Source of the DNA: Poa pratensis | Taxonomy: Eukaryota; Streptophyta; Magnoliopsida; Poales; Poaceae | Reading direction: 5' to 3' | Length of the DNA: 64,000 bases | NCBI GenBank assembly: GCA_947311845.1 | Contig: CAMZMU010000027.1 | Location: forward strand, 31,635,723 to 31,699,722 | Shown here: piece after piece, positions 34,044 to 45,145 of the stretch | How positions within the stretch are numbered: the first letter of the stretch is position 1 | How the letters are laid out: each line of letters opens with the position of its first letter | Notes under the pieces: model-generated | Seen by the model: the letters and a program-made list of their open reading frames with translations, nothing else | What the model was told of the DNA's origin: nothing | The model's database searches: none | Translations under genes and position numbers: made by a program

Positions 34044-37000
34044 CATGGGAGAAGCGATGCAAGGAGTGGAGAATTTCGTTTTCGGCGAGATCACCCTCAA
34101 CTCGCAAGGAGAGCCCATCGTTGATGATTCTGGCTGGGGCCGGAATCAGATCTACTTGAATCAGGTGATGTTATTCCAATTGGCAAGTTTAACGTTTTTC
34201 TTGGTATGATTGCAACTAGATCTGCTAGTGATGGAGAATATGAATCTGTGTCAGGAGCCGCCACAATTGTTCAATCTGACGGAGAGGAATCAGTTGGTAC
34301 GGCTAAAGATGAGCAGCCCCTGGATGTACACGAGGAACGATCGGAAAACCCGGCTCAAATCCCGGGTAATGTGGTGGACCATGCAGATTCAGAATCGATC
34401 TTGCCCCTGTTTGAAGGCCGGTTCGGATATGGAGCAGAAGAAGAGGATGAAGAGGAGCAAGAGTCCAGCCCAAGCCCGGTTAGGAGGGTGGCGGTTTACA
34501 CCGCCCCTTCGATCAACGCGGGAGCATCACCATCAACGGCCGTGCCACCTGCTTTTAGTCCGGGACAAAAGCAGCAACAATTGCCACCAGTACTGGAGCT
34601 GGCGGGTCAAAGAGTTGATGGAGACCCGGCTTCGGTGTCAGAGGAAAGTGAAGACACGGCGCGTTACAGGAACAGCTTCGGTTTTCTCAATAACCGGGCT
34701 CAGGGTGAGGAAAGAAACAACACAACTGGGGCCCAGGCCTTGTTTAACAATGGCCTGGTCCTAGATCCATCAGCACTTACGAGGATGGTTACCCCAGAAA
34801 ACGCAGCAGCTAGACCTATAGAGTTGGATACAGCGCGCCGGGCTTTGGAGCAGATGCGCAGAGACACAATGGCAGAGAAGCAAGATATGGAGGTTAGGCG
34901 AAAGCAAAAAGAGGATGAGGAAAATCGTCTCAATGAGATGACCAGGGCACACCGGAGGAGGCATCAGAGCCGGCTGACTCAAGGAGAGAATGTCATAAAT
35001 CCAGCGGTATTGTTTAGGACCCCAGAAGATCAACCAATTGATATAACTCAGGTGGCTCCAGTTGTTAGAACGAATGCAGAACCAGGAAGAGAAACAGGAA
35101 GAGCTAGAGTTACAGCTGCAGCGCTGCCGGGTCTTCTCGCTGGGGAGCCAGGGGAAATCCGGGTCTCCCGCCTAGGACGCCAAGGTTCCACACGCCGGTG
35201 GGCCATTTTTCCAATCCAGCAGATAACGTGTACGCTGCAACTTTAGCACTTGACCGTATTCCATTGGGAGACTCGCCAGCAGAGATTAAAGCTCGGCGTG
35301 CCATTGACATGTTGCGCACTGCGGTTGTTCAGCAAGTCCAGTATTCGAAGGAGAAAAGCGCGCTTTATTCTACAACTTATCGTAGTAAGAGTCGCCACGG
35401 TGGGAACCCGCCAATGGTCGGGTTTGCCGCGGCACAGCAGCAAAACCCGCCCCAGCAGAACCAGAACAATCAGCAGCACCAACCTGCCCCTGTAATTTCT
35501 GTGGCTCAGCAGCTAGTCAATAGATCCCGAGCAGGAAGAAGTGCAGCTAATGCAAACCCGGCAGTACCTGCCGCTGGAGTACCACAAGGAGGACCGGGTC
35601 CCGTGCCGGCAGCGTCTGCAAGCTCGCCGGGTAACAACAATTTTTTGACAAGTTCTTCTAACTTAGCTGGGCCAAAGTGTCTTTCAGATGCCATTAGAGC
35701 GGAGCCTTTCCCTAAGAAGTTCAAAGAGCCAAGCAAGATTTCCAATTACGAGCCAAGCATGGACCCGGCAAGCTGGTTGAGCAGCTATGAGATGGCAATG
35801 TGTATACGCAATGCCACAGAGAATGTTTGTGCAAAGTACATGTATTTGATGATGGGTGATGGTAGCGAAGTTGTGGTTCAAGAATCTGCCAGAGAGATCT
35901 ATTAGTTCCTGGGATGAGTTGAAAACAATTTTTATCAAGCACTTTCAGGGTACGTGCAAGCGATTATTTTCCATTGAAGATCTTGATCGTTCAAAGTTGG
36001 ATGTTCAAAGTTGCACTAATTACCGTGGAATCAAGTTGATGAGTCATACAATGAAGCTATGGGAGAGAGTCATTGAGCACCGTTTAAGAAGATTGACAAG
36101 CGTGACCAAAAATCAATTTGGTTTCATGCCTGGGAGGTCTACCATGGAAGCCATCTTCTTGGTACGACAACTTATGGAGAGATACAGGGAGAAGAAGAAG
36201 GATCTTCATATGGTGTTCATTGACTTGGAGAAGGAGTATCATAAGATACCACGGAATGTCATGTGGTGGGCATTGGAGAAACACAAAGTCCCAACAAAGT
36301 ACATTACCCTCATTAAGGATATGTATGATAATGTTGTGACAAGTGTTCGAACAAGTGATGGCGACACCGATGACTTTCCAATTAAAATAGGACTGCACCA
36401 GGGGTCAGCTTTGAGCCCTTATCTCTTTACTTTGGTGATGGATGAGGTCACAGGGGATATACAAGGAGATATCCCATGGTGTATGCTCTTTGCGGATGAT
36501 GTGGTGCTAATTGACGATAGTCGGGCGGGGGTTAATAGAAAGTTAGAGCTGTGGAGGCGGACTCTAAAATCGAAAGGTTTTAGGCTTAGTAGAACCAAAA
36601 CTGAGTACATGAGGTGCAGTTTCATTACTACTAGGCACGAGGAGGAAGAGGTTAGGCTTGATGGACAGGTGGTACCTGAGAAAGACACCTTCCGATATTT
36701 GGGGTCTATGCTCCAGAAGGATGGATGTGAGTCATCGAATCAAAACTGGTTGGATGAAGTGGTGCCAAGCTTCTGACGTCCTCTGTGATAGGAAAGTGCC
36801 ACAAAAGCTAAGAGGCAAGTTCTATAGGACGGCGATTCGACCTGCGATGTTGTATGGCGCAGAATGTTGGCCTACCAAGAGACGGCATATCCAACAGTTA
36901 GGTGTAGCGGAGATGCGCATGTTGAGATGGATATGTGGCCACACAAGAAAAGACCGGGTTAGGAATGATGATATACGTGAGAGAGTTGGGGTAGCACCAA

Positions 37001-38770
37001 TTGAAGAGAAGGTTGTCCAACACCGTCTAAGATGGTTTGGTCATATAGAACGTAGGCCTCCGGAAGCGCCATTGCATACCGGACGGATAAAGCGAGATGA
37101 GAATGTTAAGAGGGGTCGTGGTAGGCCAAACTTGACATGGGAGGAGTCTGTTAAGAGAAATCTGAAGGATTGGAATATCACCAAAGAACTAGCCATGGAT
37201 AGGGCTGCGTGGAAGTTAGCTATCCATGTGCCAGAACCATGACCTGGTTTCGAGATCTTATGGGTTTCAACTCTAGCCTACCCCAACTTGTATGGGAAAA
37301 AAAGGCTTTGTTGTTGTTGTTGTTGTTGTTGTTGAAGATCTTGATCGTTGTGTACAGAGGAAAGGTGAGTCAGCGCGTCACTGGATGGGCCGGGTCACGG
37401 AAATCATGCACTCCTCGTCAGGTATCGAGCCCAAGGACGCAATTTCATCGATGGAGAAAACTTGCTAGTACGCTCCCTTGGTCCAGAAGCTGGGTCGCAT
37501 GAAAGAGGGACACCGGGTTAGGCCTGTTACTATGGCAGAGTTGATGGATGCGTGCAACAGACACGCAGCCACGGACAAGACCCAGGATGATAGTGAGGAA
37601 GAAAAAGGGAAAGGTACTGCGAATAATGGAGGAAGGAGCAACAATGGCCCGGGAAACAATAACAATAATAATCAGAATCAGCACAAGCGTGGGCATCAGG
37701 AGGGAAACTCAGAGTTAGTGGCAAACGCAAATGCCGGGTTTCAGAGGCAAAGGATGGACATAAATTATCAGGAAAACAGGGGTTATCAGGAAAACAGAGG
37801 TTATCAGGGAAACAATGGGAATTACAGTGGTGGAAATAGTTATCAAGGATCACGTCCAATGAGCACTGAAGAGGCCTTCAGGATGCCGTGTCCTCATCAT
37901 AGCAAGAACGGCAGACCCGCCAATCATTCATTGGCCCAGTGTGTGGATCTGAACAGGTGGAAAAACAATGAAATTCAGAGAGCTTTGCAAGGAGCAAACA
38001 GAGGTGGAGGACCCGGCCCGAGTGTTAACCCGGCCGCGGCGCCTTTAACTGGAGCAAATGCGGTACCTACTGGCAACACAGGACCCGGCCAAAATACAGG
38101 TAACCAGGGTGGATTCTCAAACCAGCCAAGGCAACTTGGCCAATATCATATATATACTAGTGGCACGACCAAGAGAGAGAGAAAGATAGTCAAAAGGGCA
38201 GTTAACTCAGTGGCTGCAGGCATGCCAAGGTATTTAAGATGGTCAGAGCATGGTATTACGTGGAGTAGAGCAGATCACCCGGGTGTGGTGGAACATCCGA
38301 GTCTGCTTGCTTTAGTTGTGGCTCCTCAGGTTCATGGCTTCGAGCTAAAGAAGGTTTTGATGGATGGTGGTAGTAGCATTAACATCCTGTATTGGGAGAC
38401 ATTTGTACGCATGGGTCTGAAGGAATCACAGTTACAGAAAACGTCAACGGTGTTTCATGGTATAGTTCCTGGGAAATCAGCTACACCGGAGGGAAAAATT
38501 TCATTAGAAGTTGCTTTTGGCGAGTCTATCCATAACTTTAGGTCAGAGTGGTTCGCTTTTGAGGTGGTGAAGTTTCCAAGTCCTTATCACGCGTTGTTCG
38601 GAAGGCCGGCTTATGCCAAGTTCATGGCAATGCCGTGTTATGTGAATTTGCAGCTGAAGATACCGGGTCCCAAGTGGATCATCACAATTCATGGTAACAG
38701 AGAAATTGCAGCAGAATGTGACGAGGAGATGCGGCCCTGGCGGAGCGAACTTGTGCTAGTGAGGAGTTGA
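34044..38770 (+). pseudogene. Element C gag-protease, frameshifted and interrupted by an RTE LINE
   Basis: The start MGEAMQGVENFVFGEITLN parallels the MKGAEDLVVGRIITVN start of D. A frame break near 34163 is followed by the acidic N-terminal region, a charged coiled coil (about 34820-34960, ARRALEQMRRDTMAEK), another break near 35200, and a Gln/Asn-rich linker. The capsid has YEPSMDPASWLSSYEMAMC and [16 protein letters not shown]. There it is cut by the LINE at 35992 and resumes at 37350. It then shows LVQKLGRMKEGHR, a Gln/Asn/Gly-rich repeat (37750-37850), and a zinc-knuckle-like CPHHSKNGRPANHSLAQC. The protease has LMDGGSSINILYWETF and YHALFGRPAYAKFM. A further frame break falls near 35850, so it is inactive. 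Confidence 0.9.
35992..37331 (+). mobile_element. RTE-clade LINE, 5'-truncated, 1340 bp, 18-bp target duplication
   Basis: The 18-mer TTGAAGATCTTGATCGTT flanks it exactly (35974-35991 and 37332-37349). The insert ends in a (TTG)n tail rather than poly(A), as in RTE elements. The coding part has [58 protein letters not shown] and the catalytic FADD box (36491-36502), then GRPNLTWEESVKR and a C-terminus at 37242. The first part of RT and the endonuclease are missing. A frame break near 36740 and the change of AYD to EYH after the first catalytic aspartate make it inactive. It sits in the capsid region of C's gag. Confidence 0.95.
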
Positions 38771-39919
38771 AAGTTTACAGGTCTAATCTGGACCCGCAGG
38801 ACAACAAGGCACTCAAAAAACTAACAACAGAAGATGACAGGGCAAAGTTTAAAGCAGCAAAAGATACCAAGATGGTGGATTTTGTGCCTAGGGATTCCTC
38901 CAAGCAATTCGCCATAGGGACCAGCCTAACTGATAAATAGGAAAGTGCGCTCATCGAGTTCATCCGTGAGAATCAGGATGTTTTTGCATGGACACCCAGT
39001 GACATGCCAGGCATTCCTACTGAACTCGCTGAGTACCGTTTACATGTTGATCCAAAGGCAAGGCCGGTAAAACAAGGTTTGAGAAAAATGAATGCAGAGA
39101 GAAGAAAAGCTATAAGAGAGGAGATAGCCCGGTTATTGGAAGCCGACTTTATCATGGAGGTTTTTCACCCAGAGTGGTTGGCTAACCCGGTTTTGGTCCT
39201 AAAGAAAAATAATGAGTGGAGGATGTGCATCGATTTTACAAGTCTCAACAAGCATTGTCCAAAGGACCCGTTTGCGCTGCTGCGCATTGATCAGATTGTT
39301 GACGCAGTGGCAGGCAGCGAGCTCTTGTGTTTTCTGGACGCATATTCAGGTTATCATCAGATTAGGCTTAATAGGCAGGGTTGGGAAAAGACATCGTTCA
39401 TCACCCCCTTTGGTGCTTTTTGTTACAATACCATGACTTTTGGGTTGAAGAACGCAGGAGCAACTTATCAGAGGTGTATTCAAAACTGTTTTCATGATCA
39501 GATTGGGCGCAATGTGCATGCTTATGTGGATGATGTGGTGATCAAGTCAGAAAAAGGCGGGTCATTTATTAGTGACCTTACAGAAACATTCAAAAATTTG
39601 AGGAAGTACAAGATGAAGCTCAATCCTACAAAGTGTGTGTTTGGAGTTCCAGCGGGAAAGTTGCTTGGTTTCATTGTGTCAGAGCGTGGAATTGAGGCAA
39701 ACCCGGAAAAAATCAGACCCATCCAAAGTTTGAAAAAACCAGAGGAACTGGCAGATGTTCAGAAGTTGACAGGTTGCGTGGCTGCGCTAAGCCGGTTTAT
39801 ATCCCGGCTCGGATAAAAAGCAATCCCTTTGTATAAGTTACTGAAGAAAACAGACAACTTTGTGTGGAATCAGGAAGCAGATGGGGCATTTGAAGCTCTG
39901 AAGAAACAGTTATCAGAAG
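38771..39919 (+). pseudogene. Element C reverse transcriptase (first part of pol), with stop codons
   Basis: After a linker, RT runs from about 38940: SDMPGIPTELAEYRLHVDP, WRMCIDFTSLNKHCPKDPFA, FLDAYSGYHQI, FGLKNAGATYQR and the YVDD catalytic box (about 39523-39534). The thumb follows with KMKLNPTKCVFGVPAGKLLG and VQKLTGCVAALSRFISRLG. In-frame stops fall at 38938-38940 and 39814-39816. Coding continues as LKKTDNFVWNQEAD until element F interrupts it at 39920. Confidence 0.9.
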
Positions 39920-40413
39920 TGTCGGGTTATGATAAATAGATTAACCCATGGCTCACAAGTGTAATGCGACTTATAATCAATGGGCTTGCACGGAGGTGGG
40001 CCGACACGAAGAGTCGCAGCACGGTGTAAGAAGAATCCAGAAGATCCAAGATGGCTTAACTTGGAAGGCACGAAGAGTAGTCTCTAAGTAATACCATTGT
40101 AACCTGACGAACCTCTGGTTATATAAAGATGACTCACATTACTTAGACAACGGGCTCAAAAACCCTAGATCTCATACATCCAGAGATAGGCGACTTCACT
40201 CATCGATCGCCAACACCTTGTAACACCATATTCATATCAATATCAATCTAGGATAGGCAGGACGTAGGTCTTTACCTCACATTGAGGGGCCAAATCTGGG
40301 TAAAAAACATTGTATTCCTCGTGCCCTGCGATCTTACGCTCGGAGACGATTGACTCGCGCAATCCCACACCTACGAAGTCATCCATGACATCTGACATGA
40401 CAAACCCACGACA
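39920..40413 (+). repeat. Element F 5' LTR, 494 bp
   Basis: TGTCGGGTTATG...CCCACGACA, with a TATATAAAG promoter box at 40120-40128. The last 60 bp or so closely match the D and A LTRs (CCTACGAAGTCATC); the first part does not. Confidence 0.93.
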
Positions 40414-40415
40414 GT

Positions 40416-40433
40416 TGGCGCCCACCGTGGGGC
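40416..40433 (+). other. Element F primer binding site
   Basis: TGGCGCCCACCGTGGGGC starts two bases after the LTR. It is the same site as in D (59304-59287). Confidence 0.85.
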
Positions 40434-42369
40434 CTGCGGTCAAGAGCGTCACGTTCCACGCTGGATCTGTGCCAGGGACGGAGGATCTTGTCATCAATTC
40501 AAGCTCGGCGACTTCATTGCCACGCCGTTTCGAGCTCGGCGATATCAACATCTACATCAAAACTACAAGACAGCAGAGAACGCTCGTGCTGCGGCTGTCC
40601 CCGACGACGTCTCGGGAAGAATATCAACGATCTCTTCGGTGGAAATATGCGAAATCAAGTCACCCATCAGCTGGTAAAATTGCGTTGAATTCCAACGGCT
40701 GGATCTCCCTGGGCGACTCATATGCTAACACAGGTCAGAACCCTGACAAAATTCTGCGCGATCTCGGGAAAACAATTACCCAGTTCGACTCGGACATCAA
40801 TTCGAAGATCCCTCTGGTGGAAGGTTGCGGAACACAATCCCGCAGCACTACCACAAATTTGAGACAATTCCAACGGCTGGATCTCCGTCGGCGACTCACG
40901 CACTGCAGCGAGTTTGTATCTAGGCAAGTTCGCGAATTCTCCGCTGGCGACGTCTCCAACAACGGCGACTTGTCATACCGGCGCCCGGGGACTCGACAAC
41001 AACACCGTCCCCGAGCGTACATAAGATCATGTCTACAGGATCAAGAACGTCAAACAAATTCGCGTACGTGTGGCTCCAGCAGGTGACGCTTACACGTGCG
41101 GCTCAACGATCAGATCAGTGTCGACGCAATCATTACGAGGTAAACAAGGTCTCGGTTGAATCACCCGAGCTTCCACAGCAGAATTTACAGAAAGAAAGGA
41201 TATTAAGGAGTACTTCGAGTTGGATTTGGATTTGCCTTGCTACGCTATGTATTCGACCTGATCGTACGACTCAAAACGAGCTAGGACACTTGCCGACTCA
41301 AAACAGCATAAGGCCAAGCAGAACCGAAAGCAAATCTCGTCGTAATGGAAGGAAAGACAACTCGTATCAGACCAGGAGTCGGAACAGTGGCTACCACGTG
41401 ACCATATTCTCTACTGGACCAAAAAGCTTTGCACTAGAGCCGATCGATGCATGTAAAGAAAGCCGCACGGATCCAAGACACTAGCCAAAGGAGGAAAAAC
41501 GAAAATCAAGTTGCTAGCAATTGCTCCGATCATCCAATGGATTACTCAAAGGAATCAAATACTACCGGGTCAAAGGAAGGAAATCGTGAGCAGGACAAAT
41601 AAAAAAGGGGCAAAACCGATTGCTACCTCTATTCACGTGATTCAGTCAAGCCAAGGAAAAATGAAAACAGCCGGCCTACAAAGCAATGACCGCGGCGACT
41701 TATCTTCAAGACTCAGCCACGCAGCCTGGCACGCCGACTCAAAATATTTCCAGAAACCATTACCGACTCACCGCAGGCTACTTTCGTTTCATCGCGGCTC
41801 ACCACTGCGGCCAGTGCTGACTTCATCCCAACACGGCTGGACTCGCCAAACATCATGATTATCTCTATTGACTAGCCATGGTCGACTTCAAAATACCATC
41901 GTGGCCTACTTTGTCTATGATGAATCGGCATCTATGATCCGTGGATCATATCGCGTCATCAACATCAGGGACATAAAAATAAGCTAAGTTGCTTTCACGC
42001 TTAAATTTCATAGCTTTCTGCTTTTACCAAAAAGATTGAGTTTCACCTTCGAGTTATCGGGGCTGCATATCTAGCTTATTATGCCTCTTATCAATATCTC
42101 TGCGATTCAAATTATATCATGTCGCAGACTTTATCATATCAGTTTTTAAGATTTAATTACATCCATTTCTCAAAGTTGGGTTTCTTATAACCCGCAATAC
42201 ATTTATCAAATTAGAGTTCTTATAACTTGCATTGCATTTATCAAAGTCTAGCTCTTTACAGCTTGCATTAAAATTATCGCATGATAAGAATTTTATTTGC
42301 ACCTGCAAACGAACATCTTTACATATAAAGATCACCATTACATGTTCAAGTGTTGGTATTTGAGCACTC

Positions 42370-42640
42370 ATTATGTCAGCTCATGATTTATCATTATATC
42401 ATTTCGCAAGTCATCACCAACTCATTGTCATATCATTTTATGAGTCGCCTACTGATTTAATTTCATATCATTTCATGCGTCACATGCGACTTATCATCAT
42501 ATTATTTTATGAATCACCTAGTGATTTACCCCATATCATTTTATGAGTCGCATACAGCTCATCATTACATCAGTTTATGAGTCCCTAACAAATCATCATC
42601 TTATCGATATTTGAGTTAAACAGGTGACTCGTTATATCAA
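42370..42640 (+). repeat. Degenerate tandem repeat in element F (TATCATTTTATGAGTCGC-type units)
   Basis: Units of about 40-50 bp built around ATATCATTTTATGAGTC and a GCGACTCAT-like word recur roughly six times with much divergence. AT-rich and non-coding. Confidence 0.6.
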
Positions 42641-42953
42641 TTTTTGGGTCAAATCAGTGACCAGTGTTATCACATTCAAAACTAATTAGAGCTCGTCATG
42701 GCTATTACAGCCGATTATAACAAAAATCGATCGCCGCTTACGTGCGATCGTACTTCAGGATTGTGAAATAAAGCGGGCACCACCGGTATTCGGGGGTTTG
42801 TCATTTCGCCTCAATACGAGCCGCTGAGCCTTTATTTTCACTAATCTCTGGGTTTCATGGGGGCTTTGCAGCTTTATGAGCTCGGCTTATTCTCGTGGAA
42901 TCGCTCTTTGTGGCAAATTATCCTGGTTATACTCGCCTTAAGTCAGAAGTATC

Positions 42954-43214
42954 TTTGCACTATGCGGCCAAAGTACTGGGGCGCGGCGTCAATCGAGCTT
43001 GATTGCCTATCATGGCCGCTCTCGACCCTGAACACGCGTTTTTACCTGGGAAATACTGAGCCGCGTGAAGACCTACTTAACGGTAATAGAGATAATTCAG
43101 AAGGGCTAAAGTACCCGCGTGTGGCGTCAATCGAGTCTGAATGCCTATCATGGCTGCCTATCATGGCCGTTCTCGACCCTGAACACACATTAGATCTGGG
43201 AAATACTGAGTCAA
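42954..43214 (+). repeat. Two tandem copies of the A/D/F conserved block in element F
   Basis: Copy 1 is 42954-43065 and copy 2 is 43108-43214. Both contain GGCGTCAATCGAG, ATGGCCG and TCTCGACCCTGAACAC. Copy 2 carries an extra internal duplication of TGCCTATCATGGC. In A and D the block is single. Confidence 0.8.
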
Positions 43215-43440
43215 GTACCATATGCTATCATGCATCGTACCATTTGCTATCATGCATCTTACCAGTTGTTATCATGCAGCTATTTATTATCATGCAAAAT
43301 ACAACTTGCAATCATGCAAAATACAATTCGCTATCAGGCAAAGTATATTATGATATCATGCAGATTATAGTATGCTATCATGCAGGTCACAATTTACTAT
43401 CACGCAGGATACCGTATGGTATCATACGGAGTACTAACAT
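43200..43440 (+). repeat. Degenerate TATCATGCA tandem repeat in element F
   Basis: About ten copies of a roughly 20-25 bp unit with CTATCATGCA followed by a TACNNTTTG-like stretch. Non-coding, next to the second conserved block. Confidence 0.7.
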
Positions 43441-44645
43441 TTTATCATTATCCTTATCAGCCGCCAAGGCTAACATATTATCATCATGTTATCATCATTG
43501 CTTCCTTTGGGGCTTTGCCTTTTGAATTTCGGGAGCTTATAACTCAGCCATATGGGTTTAAACTAGCATGACCAGATTTTTTATGATTGGGATGATAATT
43601 CCTGATATCGGCTGTTGAAGCCGCCATTATTTTCTTATATACAGCCACATCAAGTGGAATTTTTAAGGACTATTTCTTAATTTATATCTAGAATATTTAC
43701 TGGGATTATCTTTTATCCTAGCATCTCAACTAATATTTCACAGTTTGGAGTTTATATGCGGCTCTGCCCTACTCCAAGTATCATTATTTTCTTGCGGCAA
43801 AATATTTTCTCAATCTGTTGCAGGATCAAATTGCAACGATAAGCCATCAAGCAGGATAATGAAATCATGCCTGCTTAATGCCTGGGGGCTAGGACAATTA
43901 AATTTTTGTCCAACTTGTGATATTTTTGAGTCCCGAGCAGCATGATCGTGCATACAACTCGGCCCTCGGGGGCTACACATCCACCAGTATCCGCCGGTCT
44001 TTATTATATTCATATATCATGTTTATATGCATATCTCATTTTTTGCAGCGCATGGAAATATATATATACATCTGCGAGTCAAATTAGCGACTCACAACTT
44101 TTTTTAATTCAATCAGTGGCCATATGCCCTTGAGCTGCCATGTTTCAACATGCATTCAGATGGCTCGTCATGATAACATGATAGATTATTATTCTAATGA
44201 TTGACCAGCTTATTTATGCTTATGGTCTTTTTATGCTTCGATGTCTATGACTCTGCACCTTATACGCATTTGGCTGATATATCTTGATACTCATAAGTTA
44301 TTATTCTTATGATTTCAGCTCAGTCTTGCATCTAACAGGACAAGGTGGTTTTCACCAAAGGCTCCACTGACATCTTACATAATTTCAGTGGAGAACTTAC
44401 CGCAATTGTGCAGCTTCAATGCGACCAAGACATAAGTGTTCAAAGGCTTGTGATACTACATCAGCGGCTAAATAAGCCGCAAAACTAGCGACTCATCGCT
44501 TCTACATCAGCGGCTCAAGAAGCCGCAACACTTGCGACTCAACATCAGCGAATCACCAAGCTCTACAATCGCAAGCCCGCAAGATCATCATCAAGACAGA
44601 ATCTTCCGCCTGATTCAACGAATCACCCGGAAGCTTGGGGGCTAA

Positions 44646-45140
44646 TGTCAGGGTTATGATAAATAGATTAACCCGCGGCCCACAAGTGTAATGCGACTTA
44701 TAATCAATGGGCTTGCACGGAGGTGGGCCGACACGAAGAGTCACAGCACGGTGTAAGAAGAATCAAGAAGATCCAAGATGGCTTAACTTGGAAGGCATGA
44801 AGAGTAGTCTCCAAGTAATACCATTGTAACCTGACGAGCATCTGGTTATATAAAGAGGACTCGCAGTACTTAGACAACGGGCTCAAAAACCCTGGATCTC
44901 ATACATCCAGAGATAGGCGACTTGACACATCGATCGCCAACCCCTTGTAACACCATATTCATATCAATATCAATCTAGGATAGGCAGAACGTAGGTCTTT
45001 ACCTCACATTGAGGGACTGAACCTGGCTAAAAAACATTGTATTCCTCGTGCCCTGCGATCTTAAGCTCGGAGACGATTGACTCGCGCAATCCCACACCTA
45101 CGAAGTCATCCATGACATCTGACGTGACAAACCCACGACA
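44646..45140 (+). repeat. Element F 3' LTR, 495 bp
   Basis: TGTCAGGGTTATG...CCCACGACA, with a TATATAAAG box at 44847-44855. It is preceded by the polypurine tract CTTGGGGGCTAA. Confidence 0.93.
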
Positions 45141-45145
45141 AGAAG

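Larger units (their letters stand above)
39920..45140 (+). mobile_element. Element F: non-coding LTR retrotransposon (LARD-like), 5.2 kb
   Basis: LTRs 39920-40413 and 44646-45140 begin TGTC and end CCCACGACA. AGAAG flanks the element (39915-39919 and 45141-45145). A PBS (40416-40433) and a polypurine tract (CTTGGGGGCTAA before 44646) are present. The 4.2-kb interior has no long credible frame. It keeps only the first bases of the gag leader seen in D, two copies of the conserved block, and AT-rich degenerate tandem repeats. The LTRs differ at about 24 of 494 positions by eye. F splits C's pol between RT and RNase H. It shares LTR ends and leader with A and D, so it could have been mobilised by such elements. 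Confidence 0.92.

Noticed and set aside
36084..36398. Minus-strand frames opposite the RTE reverse transcriptase
   Set aside because: Shadow frames of the LINE coding strand, with no domain of their own.
40310..41086. 258-codon frame in element F
   Set aside because: It starts inside the LTR and runs across the primer binding site. It has no domain, and the same LTR region gives similar frames in D.
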